Of a stretch of DNA of 42,442 nt, positions 25,528 through 34,520 are shown piece by piece (the stretch's first letter is position 1; each line of letters opens with the position of its first letter). The DNA is taken from NCBI RefSeq assembly GCF_020852195.1, contig NZ_JADZBI010000166.1, forward strand, positions 1 to 42,442. The letters are read 5' to 3'. This DNA comes from Hyphomicrobium sp. Lineage in GTDB: Bacteria > Pseudomonadota > Alphaproteobacteria > Rhizobiales > Hyphomicrobiaceae. The notes beneath the pieces were generated by a model. The model did no database searches. It was not told where the DNA came from and saw nothing but the letters and a program-made list of their open reading frames with translations. The position numbers and the translations under genes were made by a program.

Positions 25528-25870
25528 GCGGGTCTCCACGCAACACGTCTGACCACGAATCTACCGGAGCACCCGACCGCTATTATGACGGCTGCGCCGA
25601 TGCATCGTGGCCACTCCCCCCACGGGAGCAGCCGTGCAAGCGGAATACTATCTGCGGCGAGGCCATTCAACCGGCACGGCACCGCCGACGTGCTTGTGCG
25701 GAGGTGCGTGGCACACGAGCGGCTCTCTCGCGCCGAGTTGGACTTGATCGTGAACGGCAGCGGCGGGTAGAGTCCGGCCGCAATCGTCGGGGCGCAGCGT
25801 CGGCTGCGTCTCGGTCACCGTCCTGCAGCCGCGCAAGCGAAAGTTGGCTTGGAAAACAAGGATGTGTCCC
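25528..25870. other. 343-bp divergent intergenic region, with one tiny open frame
   Basis: Separates asmA (minus) from an exported-protein gene (plus), so it must hold at least one promoter. I find no clear -35/-10 pair. A 37-codon frame (GTG 25634 to TGA 25747) has GGGAG 5 bases upstream and contains a CLCGG motif, but it has no other support. A second open frame in another phase ends at 25770. Neither is called as a gene. Confidence 0.35.
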
Positions 25871-26539
25871 ATGTCGCGTAGTGGCCTGTCCGTTCGAGCG
25901 GCTCCGATACGCACTCTATTGGCAGGTGTCGCGGTCTCGGCGTTTGCCTGTGCCGCAACGCTGGCCCAGGCCGCCGACAAGTTGATCGAGGTCCAGTGGT
26001 CGGACCCCGAGATCAAGAGCTTCGTCGCCGCCAACGCGACGCCGCGCTCGCTCGGTCCCACGGCGGACGACAAGCTCAGCAAGCTCAAGCTTCCCGTGCT
26101 GGCCTTCGACGCAACGCCGGGCGTCGTGGAGAACACGTTCCGCCTGGGCCCGCGCCCCGCGACGGAGCGCGATGTCGTAATGGATGAGGAAAATCCTGTC
26201 TGGTATCAGATCGTCGAGAACTATGGCGACGTGACGGTCTCGGTTTCGGGCGATTTGCGCGTCCAGCACACGTTCGCGCCGGACAAGTTCCCAGTCTACG
26301 AGAACACGGCCCGCGGCGCGGCGCCCCAGTCGGGACCCACCGTGTCCGTGTTCGACGACCGCGACCAGGGCGGCGAGGAAGGCTACCTGGCCGAGTACAC
26401 AATCACCAAGTACGGCGTACCGTACACGGTGACGGTCGAGTGCACCGAGCAGGCCAAGGACGAGTGCCGCGACACGACGCAGATCTCCAAGGACAGCGAT
26501 CTTTTGAAGCTGATCCGCGCCACCCCGCCCGCGCCATAG
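25871..26539 (+). CDS. Exported protein of unknown function
   Basis: 222 residues from the ATG at 25871, preferred over an ATG at 25862 because AAGGA lies 8 bases before it. Signal peptide to about residue 35 (TLAQAAD). The mature part is acidic and mixed alpha/beta, with no membrane segment. It has two cysteines late in the sequence (VECTEQAKDEC), probably a disulphide. I do not recognise the family. Monocistronic by context: divergent from asmA, and followed by a palindromic repeat. Confidence 0.7.
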   Translation: MSRSGLSVRAAPIRTLLAGVAVSAFACAATLAQAADKLIEVQWSDPEIKSFVAANATPRSLGPTADDKLSKLKLPVLAFDATPGVVENTFRLGPRPATERDVVMDEENPVWYQIVENYGDVTVSVSGDLRVQHTFAPDKFPVYENTARGAAPQSGPTVSVFDDRDQGGEEGYLAEYTITKYGVPYTVTVECTEQAKDECRDTTQISKDSDLLKLIRATPPAP

Positions 26540-26585
26540 GGGGCAGCCGCATCCTCAGCGGCTTGGCGCGTCATCTTTTCTGATG

Positions 26586-26710
26586 CGTGTCTGGACCCCG
26601 ACCTACGTCGGGGTGACGGTGGAAATGTCGGCAAAGCCGCTCGATCTTTTATAACGTCATCCCGGCAAAGCCTGCCCCGGCGAAGGCCGGGGGGCCGGGA
26701 TCCAGACACG
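26586..26710. repeat. Composite palindromic intergenic repeat
   Basis: Outer arms CGTGTCTGGA (26586-26595) and TCCAGACACG (26701-26710) are exact complements. Inside are two hairpins: ACCCCGAC/GTCGGGGT with a CTAC loop, and a CCCGGC/GCCGGG-type stem preceded by CGTCATC. The GTCATCCCGGC...GATCCAGAC unit is a dispersed repeat in many alphaproteobacteria. It sits between two convergent genes, so it may end both transcripts. Confidence 0.7.
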
Positions 26711-26764
26711 TATGCTGGATACGGTTCGGCCGCCGCTGGTCGAGCGGTCTCGAACTCGACGGTG

Positions 26765-28114
26765 TCACACCGCGAAGTTGCCGCTGACAGACAGGCGGCC
26801 GACGGTCTGCCCGCCGCCCGCCGCGAGGTCCGGTCCCTGCGGAATGCCATGGTCCATGGCGCGGATGGCGCCGTCACGCGCACCCGAGATCATGTTCTGA
26901 CTGATGAGGCATGCTCCCGCCGCCGGATCGGCCGAGACCAGGATGCCGACACCCGCCGTGCGGATAAGGTTGCCCGTGATCGCCACGTCGCGTAAGTAGG
27001 CCCCCCAGCCGGCCACGATGCCGGCCGTCGGCGCGCCTTCGATGACGTTGCCGGTGACCGCCGCGTCCGCCTCCACGCTGATGCCTACGCCGCGCGTGTC
27101 GACAGGCTCGGCCTCGCGCCGGAACAGGTTGCGCACGAGGTTGCCCTGCACCACCGCGAGCCGTCCGCCCTCGTTGAAGTTGGTGACCGCGATGCCGCTC
27201 GCCGCCCCGTCGACGAGGTTGCCGGCGATCAGCGCCCCCTCGAAGGCGAACTCGGCATAGAGCGCCACCTCGCCGACGGTCCGGCAGGCGTTGCCGATCA
27301 TCTGGATGTTGCCGGCACTGTTGGCGCGGATGGCGGAGTAGAGGCATTCGGCGATGCGGTTGCCGGAGACGAGCACGCCGCCCGCGCGGAACACATTGAT
27401 ACCGTTGCCGTTCTGGCCGCTGCCGCCACCCTTTGCCGCGATCCGCTCGATGCGGTTGGCCGTCACCACGCTGCCGTCGTCGCCCGGCGTGCTGCGCCAG
27501 ATCTGGATGCCGTTGTTGGCGCACTCGGCAACCGCGTTGTGCGCGATCATAAGTCCCTCGGCGTCGAGGCTCATGAGGCCCGCTTGCGACATCTCCTTGA
27601 GCATACAGTCCGTCACGCTGCCGGACGACCGCAGAAGCGAGATGCCGTTGATGAGACCGCGCCGCACCTCGAGACCGGAGAGCGAGAGGCCGTCGCAGTC
27701 CTCGAGGGTAATGAGCCCCGTGGCGAGATGGGCATCCATGCCGAGCCCGTTGCCGTCGATCGTGAGACGCTCGAGCCGCACGCCCGGCGCCTTATGGGCC
27801 GTGAGGAAGGTCGCGCCGCCCGCGAATTCGATCACGGTCTGGCGCCCGGCACCGACCAGGTGCGTGTTTGCCCTTAGTTTGAGCGGTCCGACGCGGAACG
27901 TGCCTGGCGCGAGCGTCAGCGCAACGCCGCGCTCGGCGGCATGATCGATCGCTGCCTGCAGCGCCGCCGTCTGATCGGCTCCGTCGCCGGGCGCGATGGT
28001 GAGGGACGCCGGCTCCGCCGTGCTCTCCGCGGCGCGCGGGCCGGCAGCCGCTGCGGCGGCGAAGCCGGTCGAGGCGAGTCCGGCGGACAGAAGCGTGCGG
28101 CGATCGAGTGGCAT
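26765..28114 (-). CDS. TIGR03808-type Tat-exported parallel beta-helix repeat protein
   Basis: 449 residues from the ATG at 28114 (GGAG 8 bases upstream). The N-terminus MPLDRRTLLSAG is a twin-arginine signal with cleavage after about residue 30, so it is exported folded. The remainder is built of right-handed beta-helix coils: repeated units of the form V.GN.I......GI (for example ITGNLIRTAGVGILV, VSGNRIAECLYSAI). This matches the family named as twin-arg-translocated uncharacterised repeat protein (TIGR03808), found mainly in Hyphomicrobiales. The pectate-lyase-like fold suggests a polysaccharide-binding or lyase role, but none is proven. It follows pcp by 36 bp. Confidence 0.85.
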   Translation of the reverse strand: MPLDRRTLLSAGLASTGFAAAAAAGPRAAESTAEPASLTIAPGDGADQTAALQAAIDHAAERGVALTLAPGTFRVGPLKLRANTHLVGAGRQTVIEFAGGATFLTAHKAPGVRLERLTIDGNGLGMDAHLATGLITLEDCDGLSLSGLEVRRGLINGISLLRSSGSVTDCMLKEMSQAGLMSLDAEGLMIAHNAVAECANNGIQIWRSTPGDDGSVVTANRIERIAAKGGGSGQNGNGINVFRAGGVLVSGNRIAECLYSAIRANSAGNIQMIGNACRTVGEVALYAEFAFEGALIAGNLVDGAASGIAVTNFNEGGRLAVVQGNLVRNLFRREAEPVDTRGVGISVEADAAVTGNVIEGAPTAGIVAGWGAYLRDVAITGNLIRTAGVGILVSADPAAGACLISQNMISGARDGAIRAMDHGIPQGPDLAAGGGQTVGRLSVSGNFAV

Positions 28115-28150
28115 GGGGTAGCTCCGGGCCGCCACTATGCCGCCGCCGGG

Positions 28151-28822
28151 TTAACGGTCCTTGACGCGCCGGCGCGAAGGGGGCGGCCTGCCGAGGCAGG
28201 TGCGGATGATCTCGAGCCCGCCGATCAGCGCCGTGCCCCAGTCGAACCGCATCGTGTTCGGATCGACATGCGCCTTGAGCAGGGCCGGCGGGATAACCTG
28301 CGGGATATGGAAGAAGCCGACCGCCTCGGGCTCGGAAATCTGCTCGGCGCAGATGAGCGACCGGTAGAGGATGGCGTTGCACAGGTAGCTGCCGGCATTG
28401 TCCGACGTAACGGCCGGAACGGAGAGCGCGTGCAGCCGGTTCTGGATGTCCACGGCCGGAAGGCGGGCGGCGAGCGTCTCGGGTCCGCCGCGCAGGACGG
28501 CGCTGTCGCGGGGCAGCGCGCCGGACGCATCCTCGGCGGGCCGGCGCGCGTTGCGGGCCAGGGTCTCGATCACGTAGGAGTCCGCATTGGGCGAAACGCC
28601 GAACTGCAGAACGAGCTTCGGCCGCTCGCGCTCGTAAAGATCCTCGAGCCTTTGGGGCGCCCGCTCCCACTCCGTCGGCAGGATGCGCGCCACCACGCGA
28701 TGGGCGCTGAAGCGCCGCGCCGCAAGGTGGGCGAGCTTGGGCACGAACCTCTGGCTGGCGTTGTCGACAACGCCAGGAAATGGCCCGAAGCCCGTCAGAA
28801 GTATGGTGTCATGCCGCCGCAT
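28151..28822 (-). CDS. pcp: Pyroglutamyl-peptidase I (C15)
   Basis: 223 residues, the usual size. Removes N-terminal pyroglutamate from peptides. Signature LLTGFGPFPGVVDN at the start, LPTEW near 48, catalytic Glu86 (YVIE), Cys147 (SDNAGSYLCN) and His171 (GFFHIP). All three catalytic residues are present. Several starts are possible; the ATG at 28822 gives the standard N-terminus although its ribosome site is weak. Same strand as, and 36 bp upstream of, the TIGR03808 gene, so they are likely co-transcribed. Divergent from the DUF900 lipoprotein gene with 179 bp between starts. Confidence 0.9.
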   Translation of the reverse strand: MRRHDTILLTGFGPFPGVVDNASQRFVPKLAHLAARRFSAHRVVARILPTEWERAPQRLEDLYERERPKLVLQFGVSPNADSYVIETLARNARRPAEDASGALPRDSAVLRGGPETLAARLPAVDIQNRLHALSVPAVTSDNAGSYLCNAILYRSLICAEQISEPEAVGFFHIPQVIPPALLKAHVDPNTMRFDWGTALIGGLEIIRTCLGRPPPSRRRVKDR

Positions 28823-29001
28823 CGCTTCGGTGATAGCCACTTGAAAAGCGGGTTGAAAGAATGAAGCTTGCGCGATCTCGTTGATCCGTGGCGAGATCGG
28901 AATTACGCTTTGCTGCGCTTTTGTGGCCGCATGCGACAGGTGGGAATGCGATTGCGGTCCTTCAATGGCGCCACGTAACGTGCGGATTGGGGGAGGCGGC
29001 T

Positions 29002-30483
29002 TTGCGCAGGTTCGGTGTTCTGGCTCTCTGTCTTTCGGCAGTGGCTTTGGCTTCGTGTGGAGAGGCGCCGAAGAAGAAGAGCAGCGCCCCGCCGCCCACT
29101 GCCGAGGCGCCTTCCGATATAGAGGATATGAAGCCGGGGGCTCCCGCGCCCGGCGGCGCGCCCCCATCCGCGAATGGGGGCGGTGCGACGGAAAGCGCGA
29201 CACCGGACTCCGACAGGTTCGAGTATGAGCTTCCGGCTGCGGAAGCGCCGAGCGACGACACGACGAGACGCCCGAGCTTCGGCGCCCCGCGCTCCGCTGC
29301 ACCGCCGCCTGAGCCCATGCCAGCGCCGCCACCTCCTCCAGCCGCTTCCTTGCCCGACGCTGCCGGACGAGGTGCGCCGCCGCCCGATCCGGTTGGAAGC
29401 GGCGCACCGCCACCCGCGGGCTCGGCTCCGCCCCCTGCCGCAGCAACCCAGGGCGATTGGGATGTCGTGCCGGTCTTCTATGGCACCGACCGCGCGCAGA
29501 AGCAGAACGAGAAACGCGTCGACTACGGTAGCGAGCGCGGCCGCCGTCTCGAGCTCGGGCGCGCGCTCGTCACCGTTCCGAAGGTCCACAAGGTGCCCTC
29601 CATCGAGCGGCCCTGGGCCATCCGCGTCTTCAACATCACGCTCTACGAGGAGGCCGAGGACCCGAACCGCCATTTCACCATGGATGAGATCAAGGCCCTT
29701 TCGGAGGAAGAGTTCCTGGCGCTCGTGCGTGAGCGCCTCGCGACCTCGGCCCGTTACAAGGATCACGCCTTCATCTTCGTGCACGGCTACAACACGAGCT
29801 TCGACTACGCCGTCTATCGCACGGCGCAGATCGCCTACGATCTGAAGTTTGACGGCGCGCCCTTCGCCTATAGCTGGCCGTCGGGCGGCGGCCTCGCGAG
29901 CTACACCTACGACCGAGAAAGCTCCGGCCAGGCCGAGCCTTACCTCAAGCAATTCATGGAGCTGGTCATCAACAAGACCGGAGCCAAGTCGGTGAGCGTC
30001 ATCGCCCACAGCATGGGCAACCAGCCGACGCTGCAGGTATTGCGCGACCTGCGCCGCGCCAAGCCCGATGGCGTCCAGATCAGCCAGATCATCCTCGCCG
30101 CCCCCGACGTCGATCGTGACAACTTCGAGAACATCGCGCGCGAGATCCAGGGGCTGGCCTCCGGCGTGACGCTCTACGCCGCCGGCAACGACCGCGCACT
30201 CACCGTGTCGCGGAACTTCTACGGCGGCATCCCGCGTGCCGGCGACGTTCCGGCAACCGGCCCTCTCGTGCTGCCGGGCATCGACACCATCGACGTCTCG
30301 GCCTCGAGCATGGACAGCCTGGGGCTCAACCATTCGGGCTACGCGGAGAACAACGCCCTGCTGCAGGACATCGCGGCCTTGATCGCGAGCGGCGTGCGCC
30401 CGCCGCGTCTGCGCACGCCGACGCTCGAGGAGGTCATCACCGACCGCGGCGCCTACTGGCGCTATCCCGTCGCCCGGCCGTAA
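29002..30483 (+). CDS. Lipoprotein alpha/beta hydrolase (DUF900)
   Basis: 493 residues from a TTG at 29002, chosen because GGAGG lies 5 bases upstream and the frame then starts with a lipoprotein signal (LALCLSAVALASC, lipidated Cys19). Residues 20-150 are a Pro/Ala/Gly-rich linker. The catalytic domain (about 155-440) has VFYGTDR, FVHGYNTSF (oxyanion region), nucleophile Ser337 (AHSMGN), Asp369 and His444, the triad of DUF900 esterase/lipase-like proteins. It should be anchored in a membrane facing the periplasm. The substrate is unknown. A longer frame upstream of the TTG lacks a signal peptide. Confidence 0.83.
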   Translation: MRRFGVLALCLSAVALASCGEAPKKKSSAPPPTAEAPSDIEDMKPGAPAPGGAPPSANGGGATESATPDSDRFEYELPAAEAPSDDTTRRPSFGAPRSAAPPPEPMPAPPPPPAASLPDAAGRGAPPPDPVGSGAPPPAGSAPPPAAATQGDWDVVPVFYGTDRAQKQNEKRVDYGSERGRRLELGRALVTVPKVHKVPSIERPWAIRVFNITLYEEAEDPNRHFTMDEIKALSEEEFLALVRERLATSARYKDHAFIFVHGYNTSFDYAVYRTAQIAYDLKFDGAPFAYSWPSGGGLASYTYDRESSGQAEPYLKQFMELVINKTGAKSVSVIAHSMGNQPTLQVLRDLRRAKPDGVQISQIILAAPDVDRDNFENIAREIQGLASGVTLYAAGNDRALTVSRNFYGGIPRAGDVPATGPLVLPGIDTIDVSASSMDSLGLNHSGYAENNALLQDIAALIASGVRPPRLRTPTLEEVITDRGAYWRYPVARP

Positions 30484-30563
30484 CCGCATCGACAGGGATT
30501 CCTTAACCCCGCTTTGCGACTGTTGCTGATCCCGGAGCAGTCGCCAAGTGGGAGCGTAGCAGG

Positions 30564-31079
30564 ATGCGTGGCGTCGGAGTTCGAGGATCGCTGCTCGCTG
30601 GCGTGAGTACGGTGGCGATTCTCTTTTCTGTGCAAGGCCCCGTCGCCGCCGAGCTGGCAGCGGCATCTCCTGCCGAAACGAGCCCCACGGCGGCGCCCGC
30701 CCGCGACGATTACTACACGCGCCGCGCCAGAAGCATTCTCGATGCTGAGAAGGCCGCGGCTGCCAAGCCGCATCCCCTTGCGGCCTCCTATCCCGGAATG
30801 GACATCGTCGTCTGCGAGGCCGGCTGCCCGGATCGGAGAGGCGCGCACGTGGTCTTCGCGCGCCGGCACGTAGTCGCGACCGAGTCCCGCGAAGGCATGA
30901 TGGTGCCGACCTCAGGCGAAGATCGCACGTTCGCAGCGTCCGCTTCGGCCGGCATCGCCTGCGTCGCCGGCTGCTATGGCGGCACGACCGTGAAGCACTC
31001 GGTCTCGGCCGGACGCCGTCCGATCCCCGTCGAGCGCATGGCCGCCCCTCCGCGCGACGTGCTCTCCCCCGTTCGCTAA
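30564..31079 (+). CDS. Exported protein of unknown function
   Basis: 171 residues. Signal peptide to about residue 30 (GPVAAEL). The mature part has an Ala/Pro-rich start, then two short cysteine pairs (CEAGC, CVAGC) about 50 residues apart, which could form disulphides or bind a metal. GGGAG is 9 bases before the ATG. No family recognised. Lies 80 bp after the DUF900 gene on the same strand. Confidence 0.65.
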   Translation: MRGVGVRGSLLAGVSTVAILFSVQGPVAAELAAASPAETSPTAAPARDDYYTRRARSILDAEKAAAAKPHPLAASYPGMDIVVCEAGCPDRRGAHVVFARRHVVATESREGMMVPTSGEDRTFAASASAGIACVAGCYGGTTVKHSVSAGRRPIPVERMAAPPRDVLSPVR

Positions 31080-31101
31080 CCCATCTTGTGCCGGCGGAGC
31101 C

Positions 31102-31524
31102 TTACGCGGCCAGCGCCTTGCGCACTTTCTCCGCGTTTGCGGCAAGAACGGCGGGATCTTCCATCTTGCCGGAGTGCGGCTTGAGCGCCACGCCCTCGAA
31201 GCGCGGCACCACGTGGATGTGCAGGTGGGACACGCTCTGCCCGCCGGCCGGCTCGTTGTACTGGAAGATGCTGACGCCGTCGGCCGCGAACGCCTCCTTC
31301 ACGGCGCGCGCCACCTTCTGCACGACGGGCAGGAGCTTCGCGAGCACGGCGCCGTCGGCGTCGAGCAGGTTGCGCGAGGCGGCCTTGGGCACGACCAGCG
31401 TATGCCCCGGCCCCTGAGGCATGACGTCCATGAACACGATCACGTCGTCGTCTTCGAGCACCTTGTGCGCCGGGATCTCCCCGCGCAGGATCTTGGCGAA
31501 GACGTTGCTCTCATCATAGGCCAT
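31102..31524 (-). CDS. HIT-family nucleotide-binding hydrolase
   Basis: 140 residues, standard for Hint/HinT-type proteins. The histidine triad is His100-x-His102-x-His104 (SHLHIHVVPR), preceded by IFQYNEPAGGQSV. The N-terminal FAKILRGEIPAHKV and the GHTLVVPK strand are typical. Such proteins hydrolyse AMP-lysine-like phosphoramidates or related nucleotides. Starts at the ATG at 31524. Convergent with the exported-protein gene (22 bp between stops). Confidence 0.92.
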   Translation of the reverse strand: MAYDESNVFAKILRGEIPAHKVLEDDDVIVFMDVMPQGPGHTLVVPKAASRNLLDADGAVLAKLLPVVQKVARAVKEAFAADGVSIFQYNEPAGGQSVSHLHIHVVPRFEGVALKPHSGKMEDPAVLAANAEKVRKALAA

Positions 31525-31628
31525 CGTGCGTGCCCCCAGGCTGCGGTCGAATGCTGGCTCTCTAAGCACCGTCGTTTGGGCTGCGCAAGCCCCTCGTCCG
31601 ACCGTAGCGTTCGCTGAAGCTGGCGTAG

Positions 31629-31708
31629 ATCCCGACCTGCGTCGGGATGACGGCCAGATTGGGCACTCGGCCAGCATACAAGAGACGTCATGCCGGCGTA
31701 GGCCGGCA
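31629..31708. repeat. Two adjacent intergenic hairpins of the palindromic repeat family
   Basis: First hairpin: ATCCCGAC/GTCGGGAT with a CTGC loop (31629-31648). Second: TGCCGGC/GCCGGCA with a GTAG loop (31691-31708), preceded by ACGTCA. The design matches the repeat at 26586-26710. It lies in the 247-bp gap between the acyltransferase and HIT genes. The remainder of that gap shows no gene. Confidence 0.65.
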
Positions 31709-31771
31709 CCCACGCAAGTCTCCACGCCTCGACGGCGGACGTTGCGCGACGCCGCAACACAAAAGGCTGGA

Positions 31772-32971
31772 TCAACCGTCCTTCTTGAACGGCCCATGCT
31801 CGCGCAGAAGCGCGTTGATCTCCGCCACCTCGCCGCGCTCCTCCGCGAGATAGCGCGCCACCGCTGCCTCGAGGCGCGGGTCGGCAAGCCAGTGCAGCGA
31901 ATAGGTCGTCTCCGGCAGATATCCGCGCGCCAGCTTGTGCTCGCCTTGCGCGCCGGCTTCCGCACGCGCGAGCCCGTGCGCGATCGCGTAGTCGATGGCT
32001 TGGTAATAGCAGAGCTCGAAATGCAGGAACGGATGGTGCTCGTTCGCGCCCCAGTAGCGCCCATAGAGGCAATCGCCACCGATGAGGTTCAAGGCGCCCG
32101 CCACGAGCTTTCCCGCGCGCCGCGCAAGGATGAGGAGGCACCGGTCCGCCATCGCCGCGCCGAGCAGCGAGAAGAAGCGCCGGTTGAGATACGGCCGCCC
32201 CCACTTGCGCGAGCCCGTATCCATGTAGAAGGCGAAGAACGCATCCCAGTGCGCTTCCGTGATCTCCGGCCCGCTGACGGAGAAAATCTTGACCGCCGCC
32301 TGCGCCTCCGCGCGCTCCTTGCGGATCTGCTTGCGCTTGCGCGACGAGAGCGTGCCGAGGAAATCTTCGAACGACCGGTAGCCTGCGTTGCACCAGTGGA
32401 ATTGCTGGCCGGTGCGCTTGAGGAACCCCTCGCCGCCGAGCCGGCTCCATTCGCCTTCGGTGAGGAACGTGACATGCACCGACGAGGCGCCGATCCGATC
32501 CGCCACCGCGACCGCCGCGTGCGCGAGCAGCTTCTCGGTCTCGGCCTGCATCGGGCCGGGGCGCGCGAGGAACCGCCGCCCCGGCACGGGAGTGAACGGA
32601 ACCGCCCCCTGCAGCTTCGGATAGTAGCGGCCGCCCACCCGATGCAGCGCCTCGGCCCAAGCGTGATCGAACACGTACTCGCCCTGGCTGTGCGATTTGG
32701 CATAGAGCGGCATCACGCCCGCGACCGTGCCGCCCGGTCCCTCGAGCACGAGGTGGTGCGGCACCCATCCCGTTCCCTGCCCGACCGTCCCGGCTTTTTC
32801 CAGCGCATCGAGGAAGGCGTGCGCGAGAAAGGGATTGTAGGTCGCGGCATCGGGGTTCGCACACGCATCCCACGCCTCGGCGTCGATGACATCGATGCGC
32901 GGCACGGCCTTCACGATCATCTGCTCGGCATCGCCCAACGCAAACTCCTTGTGCATCCCTTTCATCGTCAT
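31772..32971 (-). CDS. GNAT/FemAB-like acyltransferase (DUF482, COG3146)
   Basis: 399 residues from the ATG at 32971 with AGGGGG 5-7 bases upstream. The sequence matches the predicted N-acyltransferase family with a tandem acetyltransferase fold: YNPFLAHAFLDALE near the start, GPQ-like RFLARPG, SSVHVTF, SSRKRKQIRKER, FYMDTGSRKWGRPYLNRRFF and HHPFLHFELCYYQAIDYAI. FemAB-like proteins add amino acids to peptidoglycan precursors, but the substrate of this group is unknown. It starts 43 bp after the trmFO stop and probably shares its transcript. Confidence 0.85.
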   Translation of the reverse strand: MTMKGMHKEFALGDAEQMIVKAVPRIDVIDAEAWDACANPDAATYNPFLAHAFLDALEKAGTVGQGTGWVPHHLVLEGPGGTVAGVMPLYAKSHSQGEYVFDHAWAEALHRVGGRYYPKLQGAVPFTPVPGRRFLARPGPMQAETEKLLAHAAVAVADRIGASSVHVTFLTEGEWSRLGGEGFLKRTGQQFHWCNAGYRSFEDFLGTLSSRKRKQIRKERAEAQAAVKIFSVSGPEITEAHWDAFFAFYMDTGSRKWGRPYLNRRFFSLLGAAMADRCLLILARRAGKLVAGALNLIGGDCLYGRYWGANEHHPFLHFELCYYQAIDYAIAHGLARAEAGAQGEHKLARGYLPETTYSLHWLADPRLEAAVARYLAEERGEVAEINALLREHGPFKKDG

Positions 32972-33014
32972 GGCCGCCCCCTGAGGCAGCCATCCAGGAG
33001 CCAATGCTCGAACG

Positions 33015-34463
33015 TTAGCGTGTTTGCCCCCGGATGGCCGGGTCAAGCCCGGCCATGACGGGGGAGGCGTGCGCAGCCTGCGCCAGCCACGCGTCGAGGT
33101 CGCTGAGCGCACGCCGCGACATGAGACGTTTCTTTTCCGTCCCGCGCTCCTTGCCCTTGAGCTTGCGTCCTTCCGCGCCCGCGACAGGCGCCGTCTCGAG
33201 CGGCGGCAAGAGGCCGTAGTTGATGTTCATGGGCTGGAAGGAGGCCGAGCCCGCATCCAGAAGGTGCCCGCCGGTAATATGGGAAAGGAGCGCGCCGAGT
33301 GCAGTGGTCGGCGGCGGCGGCCGCAGGGATTCGCCCTTGCGCTCGGCCGCGGCGAAGCGCCCCGCCAGCAGCCCGATCGCTGCGCTCTCCACATAGCCCT
33401 CGACGCCGGTGATCTGCCCGGCGAAGCGCAGCCAAGGCGCGGCCTTGAGGCGTAGCGCTCCGTCGAGCAGCTTCGGCGAGTTGAGGAACGTGTTGCGATG
33501 CAGCCCGCCGAGCCGCGCGAACTCGGCTTCCGCGAGCCCCGGGATCATGCGGAACACGCGCGCCTGCTCGCCGTGCTTGAGCTTGGTCTGGAAGCCGACC
33601 ATGTTCCACAGTGTGCCGTGCGCGTTGTCCTGTCGAAGCTGCACGACGGCATAGGGCCGCCGCCCCGTTCGCGGATCGGTGAGCCCCACCGGCTTCATAG
33701 GCCCGAAACGCAGCGTGTCGCGCCCGCGCTCAGCCATCACCTCCACGGGCAGACAGCCGTCGAAGTAAGGCGTGGACGCCTCCCACTCCTTGAACGAGGT
33801 CTTCTCGCCCGCGAGCAGCGCATCGATGAACGCCTCGTACTCCTCCTTCGACATCGGGCAGTTGAGGTAGTCGGCACCGGTGCCACCGGGTCCCGCCTTG
33901 TCGTAGCGCGATTGCCGCCAGACGATCGTCTGGTCGATGCTGTCGAGATGCATGACCGGCGCGATGGCGTCGAAGAACGCGAGCTCGCCTTCGCCGGTAA
34001 GCGCGCGCACGGCCTCGCTGAGCGCCGGCGACGTCAGCGGTCCCGTCGCCACGATGACGCTGTCCCAGTCCGCGGGCGGCAGTCCCGCCACCTCTTCGCG
34101 CGCGATCGTCACCAGCGGATGCGCGGCAAGCCGCTCCGTGACCTCGGCGGAGAAGCCGTCGCGGTCGACGGCGAGCGCGCCGCCGGCGGGCAACTTGTGC
34201 AGGTCGCCCGCGGCGAGAATGAGCGAGCCCATGCGCCGCATCTCGGCGTGGAGCAGGCCAACGGCGTTGGTCTCCCACTCGTCGGACCGGAACGAGTTCG
34301 AGCACACGAGCTCTGCGAGCCCGTCGGTCTTGTGCGCGTCGGTCATGCGGATCGGGCGCATCTCGTGCAGCACGACCGGCACGCCGGCCTCGGCGATCTG
34401 CCAGGCGGCCTCGGAGCCGGCAAGGCCCCCACCGATCACGTGAATGGGACTGAAGGTTGTCAT
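33015..34463 (-). CDS. trmFO: Folate-dependent tRNA (uracil-54-C5)-methyltransferase TrmFO
   Basis: 482 residues. FAD/NAD-binding [14 protein letters not shown] at the N-terminus, then the TrmFO signatures [19 protein letters not shown] (with Cys54) and [17 protein letters not shown] (Cys237), the two cysteines of the catalytic pair. It uses methylene-tetrahydrofolate and FADH2 to make ribothymidine at position 54 of tRNA. The last 16 residues or so ([13 protein letters not shown] region) are encoded by an intergenic palindromic repeat, so the C-terminus appears to be a repeat-derived addition. Upstream of the acyltransferase gene by 43 bp. Confidence 0.95.
   Translation of the reverse strand: MTTFSPIHVIGGGLAGSEAAWQIAEAGVPVVLHEMRPIRMTDAHKTDGLAELVCSNSFRSDEWETNAVGLLHAEMRRMGSLILAAGDLHKLPAGGALAVDRDGFSAEVTERLAAHPLVTIAREEVAGLPPADWDSVIVATGPLTSPALSEAVRALTGEGELAFFDAIAPVMHLDSIDQTIVWRQSRYDKAGPGGTGADYLNCPMSKEEYEAFIDALLAGEKTSFKEWEASTPYFDGCLPVEVMAERGRDTLRFGPMKPVGLTDPRTGRRPYAVVQLRQDNAHGTLWNMVGFQTKLKHGEQARVFRMIPGLAEAEFARLGGLHRNTFLNSPKLLDGALRLKAAPWLRFAGQITGVEGYVESAAIGLLAGRFAAAERKGESLRPPPPTTALGALLSHITGGHLLDAGSASFQPMNINYGLLPPLETAPVAGAEGRKLKGKERGTEKKRLMSRRALSDLDAWLAQAAHASPVMAGLDPAIRGQTR
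33034..33056. repeat. Palindromic repeat inside the trmFO 3' end
   Basis: Arms ATGGCCGGG (33034-33042) and CCCGGCCAT (33048-33056) are exact complements around TCAAG. This is the unit that translates as AGLDPAIR-like peptide in many alphaproteobacteria. It is fully inside the coding frame of trmFO, just before the stop at 33015-33017. Confidence 0.7.
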
Positions 34464-34520
34464 GTGCCGAGCCTATCACAGCTCGCGCCGGGGCTCGTCA
34501 ACCTGCGACAGCGGGACCGG

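Noticed and set aside
23458-25770. 770-codon open frame antisense to the AsmA gene
   Set aside because: Arg/Gly/Leu-rich low-information translation, a mirror of the AsmA coding frame.
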